Positions 19,502 through 26,621 of a DNA stretch of 64,000 nt are shown here, piece by piece (position 1 is the first letter of the stretch; every line of letters begins with the position of its first letter). Where the stretch lies: contig CAVZSO010000003.1 of NCBI GenBank assembly GCA_963777975.1, forward strand, positions 383,261 to 447,260. The letters run 5' to 3'. A program made the position numbers and the translations under genes. The notes beneath the pieces were generated by a model, which ran no database searches, was not told the DNA's origin, and worked only from the letters and a program-made list of their open reading frames with translations. The DNA comes from CSP1-4 sp963777975. Its GTDB lineage: Bacteria > Chloroflexota > Limnocylindria > Limnocylindrales > CSP1-4.

Positions 19502-21359
19502 CTAGATGGTTGGGGTGGGCTCCGGCGTGGTCTCCGGCGGCGGTGTCGGCGCCGCGGATGGTGCCGTAGAGGGCGCCACCGTGGGAGCGACCGTCGGCAC
19601 GATGGTCGGCAGGGGTGCCGCGTCCGGCGTGGAAACCGCGTCCGGCGCGGGCGTGGTTTCCGGCGGCGGTGTCGGCCCCGGGCTTCGCGGTCGGCGCGGG
19701 CGTGGTCTCCGGCGGCGGTGTCGGCCCGGGCGTCGGGCTGGGCGGCGGCGGAGGTCGACGGCAGCGTGACACGGATGCGAGCGCCGAAAGCGGCCGACAG
19801 CCCGTCGCGACCGTCGCCGTAGGCGAAGTAGATCGTCCGGCCGTCAGCCAGCAGGGCGCCCCGGTCGCGCAGTCCCGGTCCGTTGTACGTCTTGATGATC
19901 GGTCCGAGTCCGCCAGCGGTGTCGCCGGACCTGCGGTCGTCACCGGCACCGCGAAGATCGGCCGCCACGTCCGCGCCGACCGGTCGCGCTAGCTAGCACG
20001 GCCAGCCGCGTTGCCCCTTGACGCCGGCGTCAGCGCGTTCAGCGTTCGCAGTGTGGCAGCAGTTATGTTCACGAGCGCGCCCGAAAGTCGGCCACGCGAA
20101 GCTCCGTCGATATTCGAGTTGCCGCCGTCCAGGCGACGGTACGCCAGCCTTCGCGTCGAGTATGGAAGCCCGCCACGAAACCGACCCGGCCGACGAGGTC
20201 GCGAGTCGTCGCCGAGCGCTGCCTCCTGCCGCCGGCCGGGGGAGCCTGTGGCAGATCGCGGCGGCTCCACGTCCGACCACGGTCGTCGCTCGTGAGGATC
20301 CTGATCCGTCCGTCACCGGACACCGCGTAGTAGATCCGGCCGCCATCGTCCACGACCAGACCGGTCGCCCAGCTAGGCTCGGCCAGGCCGACGTTGACCC
20401 CTTTGAGCGCCGGCGTCCAGCCGAGGTTCCAGGCCGTCTCCGGCAGCCTTGTGGCCAGCACGTTGGGCCCATGTGTCAGGCGTCGCGCTCGGCCGGTCGA
20501 AACGAGACGTCGGGGCCACGCCGAAGGCGATCCGTAGCCGATGTTCGAGTTGCCGCCCTTCCAGAAGGGCGACGAGTACCGCCAGACCTTCATGTCGAGA
20601 CTGGTAGCCCGCCACGTAGGCCGATCCCCGTCCGGCGCGGTCGCGAGCTTGTAGCCGATGCGCCAGGCGTCCGGGTAGCCCGACGGACCGGGCAGCTTAG
20701 ACGGGATCTTCCGTGTCGGCGTAGCCGTGTGGCCGTAGTTCGCCCGATGCGACGACGTGCATGCCATCGCCCCGCTTGGGGTCCTTCGGCCAGTTATAGG
20801 CGAGGTAGAGGGTGCCGTAGTTCGGGCTCGCTGGGTTGGTATCGACGACCATGTCCTCGATGCCGATGGCCCAGCCGCGCGGTGTGATGCGCGGTGAAGC
20901 CGAGATGCCAGGTCCGGCCCTCGTTGTCGCTGTAACTGACCTCGAAGTGATACGGAAAGGGCCCGCCCATCGCGGTGTAGTAGAGCCGCGCCCGGCCGGT
21001 CCGCGGGCCGGGGCCCCAGGCGACCATCGGGTGGCTGCCGCCGCCTCGCGGGTGGCCGGCCGCCGTACGCCAGGTCTTGCCGCCATCGTGGCTGATCCGG
21101 ATGACCGGTCGGCTCTTTCCCCCGGTCCCTGCGGGTAGACCACGGCGAGCCGCGAAGCGTCGAAGGGATGCGCAGTGACGATGGGCTCGCGGCTGCGGTT
21201 GCGGAGGCTCGTCGGCCGGGGGCTCACCCGGTACTCGCCAATGGTGGACCAGCTGCCGGCCGGCGCCGCGTCGGCGAGTGGGGCGACGAGCACCGATGCG
21301 ACGAGGACGAGCGCAGCCAACAGGCGGCCGCCAGCGGTAGCCCGCAGGAAGGCGTTCAC
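19502..21359 (-). pseudogene. Secreted BNR-repeat (sialidase-like) protein, several frameshifts
   Basis: Reconstructed as ~620 aa. The N-terminus has a signal peptide (LLAALVLVASVLVAPLADA) followed by a processed start APAGSWSTIGEY. The body contains BNR/Asp-box repeats in different frames: ISHDGGKTWR, SYSDNEGRTWH and TSDDRGRTWSR. The fold is therefore the sialidase/exo-alpha-sialidase beta-propeller, but no catalytic Arg triad can be assigned. A Pro/Thr-rich tail ends at TAG 19504-19502 and carries three copies of a PTPPPETTP segment (near 19524, 19650 and 19699), with indels between copies. At least four shifts are needed. Function is unknown; it probably binds or cleaves glycans outside the cell. 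GTG at 21359 starts VNAFLRATAGG. Confidence 0.65.
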
Positions 21360-21570
21360 CGGCCAAGTATCTTGACCGAGCGAGCATTCCGACAATGAGC
21401 AGACCGGCCGATCAAGGCAGGACCATCGCCGTCAGTGTCGCGATCGCCATCCACCGTGTGCCCAAGGAGAGGCGGTCCGGCATGGGTCGTGGCACGGACG
21501 CGGGCGTAGACTGGATGCCTGACACCGAACGGGCGCACGTGGCGCCTGAACGCCCTCGATCGATGAGGAC

Positions 21571-23160
21571 ATGCCGACCATGACGACCGAGTCCGCGCCC
21601 CGGCTGAAGATCACCTACGCGACCCTGCGCGCCGACAACGAGACGCTCCATGCCGCCTACGAGGCCGGCCTCGAGAAGGCCAGGGCTCGACTCGGCGCCT
21701 ACCATCGCAACCTCATCGATGGCCATGTCCGCGATGGCGACGGCACCTTCGAGCTGCGCTCGCCGATCGACCGCGAGATCGTCGTCGGCACCTTCGCCAA
21801 GGGCACGCGCAAGGACACGCGCGACGCCATCGCCGCCGCGCGCGCGGCGCAGCCGGGCTGGGCGGCCACGCCCTGGCCGGAGCGCCTGACGATCCTGCGC
21901 CGGGCGGCCGAGCTGATCAGCGAGCGCCAGATGGAGTACGGCGGCCTGATGGCCATCGAGGTCGGCAAGAACCGGCTCGAGGCGCTGGGCGAGGTCGAGG
22001 AGTCGGCCGACCTCATCCGCTACTACGCCCAGACCTGGGAGGACAACGAAGCCTACGACCACCCCATGGACAACCTGGGCGACGCCGCGGTGCACACGCG
22101 CTCGATCCTCCGCCCGCACGGCGTGTTCGCCGTCATCAGCCCCTTCAACTTCCCGATGGCGCTGTCCGCTGGACCGACGTCGGCGGCGATGCTGGCCGGC
22201 AACACGGTCGTCTTCAAGCCCGCCAGCGCCGGCGCCATGAGCGGCGTGGCGCTGTCCGAGGCCTACCGCGATGCCGGGATCCCGGACGGCGTCTTCAACT
22301 TCGTCATGGGCCCGGGCGACACGGTCGGTGCCGAGCTGCGCGAGAACCCCGGCATCGCCGGCATCGTCTTCACGGGCTCCTATGAGGTCGGCATGGACCT
22401 CTTCAAGAGCTTCTCGTCGCGCTACCCGCGACCCTGCATCGTCGAGATGGGCGGCAAGAACCCGGCCATCGTGGCCCGCAGCGCGGACCTCGAGGAGGCG
22501 GCCGAGGGCATCATGCGCAGCGCCTTCGGCTTCGGCGGCCAGAAGTGCTCGGCCAACAGCCGGGTCTACGTCGAGCGGCCCGTCCACGACGAGCTCGTGC
22601 GCCTGCTGGTCGAGAAGACCGAGGCGATCACCATCGGCGACCCACTCAAGCGCGAGAACTGGCTGGGCCCGGTCATCGACCAGAAGGCCGTCGACCGGCA
22701 CCAGCAGGCCGTCAAGGAGGCCCGCCGCGAGGGCCAGGTCTTCATCGGCGGCGAACGGCTCAAGCATGACGACCTGGAGCGCGGCTACTACGTCGAGCCG
22801 ACGGTCGTCGGCGGCCTGCCCGCCAGCCACCGCCTGTTCCGGGACGAGCTCTTCGCACCGTTCACCGCGGTCGCGCCGGTCGACTCCCTCGACGAGGCCA
22901 TCGACCTCGCCAACGACTCGGTCTACGGCCTGACCGCCGGCGTCTACAGCGAGGAGCCGGCCGAGGTCGAGCGCTTCCTCGACCGCATCGAGGCCGGCGT
23001 GCTGTACGTCAACCGCCGGGCCGGCGCCACGACCGGCGCCTGGCCGGGCGTCCAGGCGTTCGGCGGCTGGAAGGGCTCCGGCTCGACCGGCAAGGCCGGC
23101 CTCTCGATGTACTACGTGGCCCAGTTCCTGCGGGAGCAGTCGCACACCGTCGTCGACTGA
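21571..23160 (+). CDS. L-glutamate gamma-semialdehyde (P5C) dehydrogenase-type aldehyde dehydrogenase
   Basis: NAD(P)-dependent aldehyde dehydrogenase, 529 aa, probably oxidising glutamate-gamma-semialdehyde to glutamate in proline or arginine breakdown. It shows the Rossmann segment AVISPFNFPMA, IVFTGSYEVG, the general-base Glu in VEMGGKNPAIV, the nucleophile Cys326 in FGGQKCSANS, and a C-terminal NRRAGATTGAWPGVQAFGG block typical of the RocA/PruA group. It is intact. An ATG at 21571 follows GAGGA by a few bases. No proline dehydrogenase is next to it, so the pathway assignment rests on the C-terminal block and is moderately sure. It is followed closely by the broken nuclease-like gene. Confidence 0.87.
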   Translation: MPTMTTESAPRLKITYATLRADNETLHAAYEAGLEKARARLGAYHRNLIDGHVRDGDGTFELRSPIDREIVVGTFAKGTRKDTRDAIAAARAAQPGWAATPWPERLTILRRAAELISERQMEYGGLMAIEVGKNRLEALGEVEESADLIRYYAQTWEDNEAYDHPMDNLGDAAVHTRSILRPHGVFAVISPFNFPMALSAGPTSAAMLAGNTVVFKPASAGAMSGVALSEAYRDAGIPDGVFNFVMGPGDTVGAELRENPGIAGIVFTGSYEVGMDLFKSFSSRYPRPCIVEMGGKNPAIVARSADLEEAAEGIMRSAFGFGGQKCSANSRVYVERPVHDELVRLLVEKTEAITIGDPLKRENWLGPVIDQKAVDRHQQAVKEARREGQVFIGGERLKHDDLERGYYVEPTVVGGLPASHRLFRDELFAPFTAVAPVDSLDEAIDLANDSVYGLTAGVYSEEPAEVERFLDRIEAGVLYVNRRAGATTGAWPGVQAFGGWKGSGSTGKAGLSMYYVAQFLREQSHTVVD

Positions 23161-23170
23161 GGCCAGGGCG

Positions 23171-23928
23171 ATGCGGTCCAGTCGGATGGGCCGCACGACC
23201 CGAGGACGGCACTTCAGGAAACCGCCGTCGAGCGGCTGGTCAGCCACCTGTACGTTGGCGACCCAGCGGATCCGATGGCCGAGGAGCTGGCCGGGTGGCT
23301 GGCGGCGTCGGCGCGCTTCCGATCGTTCGCCGAGGCGCACCGGGACAAGATCCGAAAGAAGCTCCGTGATGCAGGGACGCGAACGCCCTGCGCGACGTCC
23401 GCGCCGAGCTGCAGGTCGCCCATCTCCTGCTGGCAGATCGACGGATCGAGCTCGCGTACGAGGCCTATGGTGCGCGAAGGGGTGGACCGGACTTCAGCGC
23501 GACCTACCGCGGCGGGCGAAGCTTCAACCTGGAGGTGACCCGCGTGCGGGGTGAAGCCGGATCGGTCGTTCTCGGAGGGCGGCTGCTGGCGAAGCTGCAC
23601 CAGCTGCCGCCCAGCGCGCCGAACGCGCTCGTGCTCGCGATCGAGGGCGAAACGACGGAGGCGCTTGACATCGATGCGGCGGCGCGCGCGCTGCGGGCTC
23701 GCGCCGATGCGAAGGACGAGGCCTTCTTCACCCAGCGTGGGTTCGCCAGCGCGCGGTCGTTCTACGATCGGTTCCTGCGGCTGGGCGGTGTGCTTCGCCT
23801 GGAGCGAGAACGCGAGCGGGGACACCCGGGCGACGCTGTGGATCAACCGATCTGCGCGGATCCCCCTCCCCGACGGGGCGGCGCACGCATGTCTCCGCTG
23901 CCTCGGGTCGCCATCAGCGTCCTGACGC
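23171..23928 (+). pseudogene. Hypothetical protein, possible PD-(D/E)XK nuclease fold, frameshifted
   Basis: About 250 aa after joining four pieces (shifts near 23217, 23375 and 23795). An N-terminal helical region (ERLVSHLYVG, EELAGWLAASARF) is followed by ELQVAHLLLADRRIELAYE. Then comes a strand pattern GGPDFSATYRGG and FNLEVTRV, with acidic residues spaced as in PD-(D/E)XK nucleases (PD then E-V-T). The last part has LWINRSARIPLP and a C-terminal CLRCL. I do not recognise a named family and the catalytic Lys is not evident, so activity is doubtful. The start is uncertain; ATG at 23171 needs an early shift. It begins 11 bp after the dehydrogenase stop, so it may be its operon partner. Confidence 0.5.
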
Positions 23929-23976
23929 TTGGCGCTCGAGCCCTCTCGGACCGAGCGCCGCCGAGGCCCTCGGACG

Positions 23977-24846
23977 CTACGGGTGACTGACGTGGACGAG
24001 CGCGTAGCTCTCGTCGCCGCCGACCACATCGGCTTCCTTGAGCTCGCCGATGTCCTTGCCGTACCACTTCTCGCCCACGACGCCGGGTTCCAGCGGCGTC
24101 CACTCGCCGGTCACCATCACGCCGGTCTGCTTCCCGTAGGGCACCCTGACGGACGCGTCCATGAACAGGACGACGGCGTAATCCTCGGCGTGTCCCGCGA
24201 AGTACTCCTGCTGCACGGTCTGGCCGACGACGGGATCGGCCGGCATGAAGATGCCCGCTGACGCGCCCTCGACGCCCGCCTGCCAGGTGCCCTCGGTGGT
24301 CACGACACGCCCGCGCTTGTTGTACTCCGCCGTGTCCTCGCCGAAGTACCAGACATTGCCCTCGTTGTCCGGCGCGTAGTAGTCGAAGGTGTCCTCGGCG
24401 AGCTTGCCGGCGATGTAGACCGTGTCGTGCACGACGATGCAGGGCACGCCTTCGATCATCTTCGTCGCCGAGGTGATCCGGACGACCTCGCGCGCCGATT
24501 CGCCGCCGCTGCTACCCCGGTACCGCATCGTCGTGCCCGGCACGAGTGGGAACCAGGGATTGGTGACACCGGCGCTGAAGTCGGCCGGGTCGACGATCGG
24601 GGGCGTCCCCGGTCCGACGGATGGACTCGGAGCTGGTGCGCTCGCCTCGAGCGTAGGGGATGGAGCCGGGGCGCTCGGCGCTGCGGTGATCGCAGTCGTG
24701 GGCGAAGCCCCGACGCTCGGCGACACCTCGACGATGGCCGGCGGCGGGCTGGTGGGCGTCGACGTCCCGCAACCGGAGAGGACGAAGACCGCGGTCGCGA
24801 CGATGGGAACCACGATCAGCGATCGAGGGGCACGTTCGTGTTTCAT
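23977..24846 (-). CDS. Lipoprotein, beta-rich, unknown function
   Basis: The 289-aa protein starts with a lipoprotein signal whose lipobox LSGC makes Cys26 the lipidation site. An Ala/Pro/Ser linker of about 50 residues then leads to a globular domain beginning NPWFPLVPGTTMRYRG. That N-P-W-F-P-L motif and the following VWYFGEDTAEY and VPYGKQTGVMVTGEW segments recur in a family of secreted proteins of unknown role in soil bacteria. The start is ATG 24846, with an AAGGAGT box. It is divergent from the CNBD-DyP gene (245 bp apart). The location is the outer face of the membrane; a substrate-binding or stress role is possible but not shown. Confidence 0.7.
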   Translation of the reverse strand: MKHERAPRSLIVVPIVATAVFVLSGCGTSTPTSPPPAIVEVSPSVGASPTTAITAAPSAPAPSPTLEASAPAPSPSVGPGTPPIVDPADFSAGVTNPWFPLVPGTTMRYRGSSGGESAREVVRITSATKMIEGVPCIVVHDTVYIAGKLAEDTFDYYAPDNEGNVWYFGEDTAEYNKRGRVVTTEGTWQAGVEGASAGIFMPADPVVGQTVQQEYFAGHAEDYAVVLFMDASVRVPYGKQTGVMVTGEWTPLEPGVVGEKWYGKDIGELKEADVVGGDESYALVHVSHP

Positions 24847-24852
24847 GTTGGA

Positions 24853-24874
24853 GACTCCTTCCTGGTACGGAGTC
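24853..24874 (-). promoter_or_regulatory. Dyad overlapping the lipoprotein ribosome binding site
   Basis: On the minus strand GACTCC (24874-24869), a 10-base loop and GGAGTC (24858-24853) form a perfect 6-bp stem. The right arm contains the Shine-Dalgarno bases of the lipoprotein gene, whose ATG is seven bases on. Folding of the leader would hide the ribosome binding site, so translational control is possible. Confidence 0.35.
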
Positions 24875-25054
24875 GTATGTCGACCAGCAGGTCCGAGGTC
24901 TGGGTTGGCTCTTGCCCGTGCTGGCCTCGGGAACCCGCTGGAAACGTACTGCGACTCGATCCCGGCGGTCATCGGCCTCGCGAGTGATTTCAGCCGGGGC
25001 ACGAAGGCGGGAGCGACGGATAGCCACGCGGGTAACCGGTACGGCACGCGGGAA

Positions 25055-25060
25055 TATACT
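25055..25060 (+). promoter_or_regulatory. -10-like TATACT upstream of the CNBD-DyP gene
   Basis: TATACT at 25055-25060 is a near-consensus -10 hexamer in a very GC-rich stretch, 31 bases before the GTG start. GAGG near 25079-25084 may be the ribosome binding site. No clear -35 box is seen. Confidence 0.35.
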
Positions 25061-25091
25061 GGCCATCCTCCGTTGCACTGAGGCGACACCG

Positions 25092-26435
25092 GTGTCAGAT
25101 GACACGAAGCTCGCGCTGCTGAGAGGCGTCCCGCTCTTCCAGGGCCTCGACGTGTCGCAGCTCCAGCGGCTGGCCGATCTGGCCGCTGATGTTCGCGCCG
25201 CCGACGGCGATGTGCTCATGCGCCAGGGCGAGGTCGGCGATGAGTTCTTCATCGTCATCAGCGGCAACGTCGTCGTCGAGCGCGAAGGCCAGCGGCTCTC
25301 TCGGTTGGGACCGGGTGAGTTCCTGGGCGAGATCGCCTTGATCGACGGCCGCCCGCGGACGGCGTCGGCCACCGCAGATGGAGAGACCCGCCTCCTCGTC
25401 CTGGACCACGCGCATTTCGATCGGCTGCTCGACGAGTTCCCGGGGTCGGGCCGCCAGGTCGCGCGCACCCTCGTCGACCGCATCCGGCGCACCGTGACCG
25501 TGCCGCAGTTCGGGATCTTCGCGCAGGGTACGAGTGCCCACGCCTTCGTCGAGTGGGACCTGCGTCCGGGTGTCGACCTCGGGGAGGCGGCTTCCGTCCT
25601 CGGGCGCCTGCGCGGCCCGAGCGTCTCTGCCGGTGGCGTCAACCTGGTCCTGGCGTTCGGCGCCGATCTGTGGCGCGGCCTCGCCCCGAGGGATGTCCCG
25701 GACGGGATCGGACCATTCCAACCGATCGGCCGGCTGGGCGGCCATCATGCGCCGGCCAGCCAGCACGACGTCTGGCTCTGGATCAACGGCAGCTCGCAGG
25801 ACGTCGTCTTCGAGCACACCCGCGCCGCGGCGGCGGCGATCGAAACGGTCGCCCAGCTCGCCAACGAGCAGGTCGCCTTCGTCCACCGCGACAGTCGGGA
25901 CCTGACTGGATTCCTTGATGGCACCGCCAATCCGACGCTGCTGGAAGCGCCGCAGGCTGCGCTGGTGCCGGACGGTCAGCCGGGTGCGGGCGGCAGTCAT
26001 GTGCTGGCCATGCGCTGGGTGCACGATCTCGATGCCTTCGGTGCGCTCTCGGTCGCCGAGCAGGAGCACGTGTTCGGCAGGACGAAGGGCGAGAGCATCG
26101 AATTGGAGGGCGACGACAAGCCGCCGAACGCCCATATCGCGCGCGTCGAGATCGAGGATGAAGCCGGCGTCGAGCTGCCGATCTATCGGCGCAGCGTCCC
26201 GTACGGAACGGTCGCGGAGCATGGGCTCTACTTCGTCGCCTTCGCTGCCGATCGATCTCGGTTCGACACGATGCTGGGCCGCATGTTCGGGATGGACGGC
26301 GATGGCCTGCACGACCACCTGACCGATTTCTCGCGCCCGGTCAGCGGTGCCTACTACTACGCGCCTCCGATGAACCTCCTGGCCGACCTGCCATCGTCGG
26401 CGATCGTCGAGCCGGAGGCTGCACTGACCGGCTGA
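25092..26435 (+). CDS. Fusion of cyclic-nucleotide-binding domain and DyP-type peroxidase
   Basis: Intact 447-aa two-domain protein. Residues ~5-130 are a CRP-like cyclic-nucleotide-binding domain: GEVGDEFFIVISG, then the phosphate-binding cassette FLGEIALIDGRPRTASA (77-93) with Gly79, Glu80 and Arg89-Thr90. No helix-turn-helix follows. Residues ~138-430 are a class B dye-decolorising peroxidase (YfeX/DypB group): GFLDGTANP with the distal Asp276, PPNAHIAR with the proximal heme His348, and RRSVPYG with distal Arg366. The Asn two residues after the distal Arg in Rhodococcus DypB appears here as Ser368. The protein would be a cytoplasmic heme peroxidase possibly gated by cAMP or another ligand. 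No encapsulin gene or cargo tail is seen. The GTG start precedes SDDTKLALLRGVPLF, a normal start for this domain. Confidence 0.88.
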   Translation: MSDDTKLALLRGVPLFQGLDVSQLQRLADLAADVRAADGDVLMRQGEVGDEFFIVISGNVVVEREGQRLSRLGPGEFLGEIALIDGRPRTASATADGETRLLVLDHAHFDRLLDEFPGSGRQVARTLVDRIRRTVTVPQFGIFAQGTSAHAFVEWDLRPGVDLGEAASVLGRLRGPSVSAGGVNLVLAFGADLWRGLAPRDVPDGIGPFQPIGRLGGHHAPASQHDVWLWINGSSQDVVFEHTRAAAAAIETVAQLANEQVAFVHRDSRDLTGFLDGTANPTLLEAPQAALVPDGQPGAGGSHVLAMRWVHDLDAFGALSVAEQEHVFGRTKGESIELEGDDKPPNAHIARVEIEDEAGVELPIYRRSVPYGTVAEHGLYFVAFAADRSRFDTMLGRMFGMDGDGLHDHLTDFSRPVSGAYYYAPPMNLLADLPSSAIVEPEAALTG

Positions 26436-26451
26436 CTCCCGGCGTGGTTCT

Positions 26452-26482
26452 GCGCGAGCCAGTCGCATAGCGTCGTCGACTG
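26452..26482 (+). other. Short relict resembling the end of the aldehyde dehydrogenase gene
   Basis: About 30 bases just after the peroxidase stop, including CAGTCGCA and CGTCGTCGACTGA, match the last 30 bases of the dehydrogenase gene (23131-23160) with one inserted base and a few substitutions. It may be a fragment of a second copy, or chance in GC-rich sequence. Confidence 0.3.
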
Positions 26483-26535
26483 ACGACTTCGGGTGCAAGC
26501 CGTAGCCGACGGGCCGCCGGCGGTCGATGGAATCC

Positions 26536-26563
26536 GAGGGGCCGGCCCTCCGACCGGCCCCTC
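26536..26563. terminator. Strong bidirectional hairpin terminator
   Basis: GAGGGGCCGG (26536-26545) and CCGGCCCCTC (26554-26563) form a perfect 10-bp stem with an eight-base loop, followed on the plus strand by a T-rich run. It separates the convergent peroxidase gene and giant repeat-protein gene. Confidence 0.75.
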
Positions 26564-26621
26564 AGGAGTTGTTCTTGATCGTTGGTCAGCTGGTGGCGCG
26601 ATCGTCCGACCACGCCATCGG

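Noticed and set aside
18451..19968. 505-codon minus-strand frame opposite the HAD phosphatase
   Set aside because: Its early part belongs to the BNR-repeat protein tail in one frame, and the rest is an Arg-rich shadow of the phosphatase gene.
21412..23340. 642-codon minus-strand frame opposite the aldehyde dehydrogenase
   Set aside because: Antisense shadow; the plus-strand gene has all catalytic motifs and the minus-strand frame has none.
25092..26435. Encapsulin nanocompartment system with the DyP as cargo
   Set aside because: No encapsulin-like gene is in the window and the protein ends EPEAALTG without a cargo-loading tail; it may exist elsewhere.
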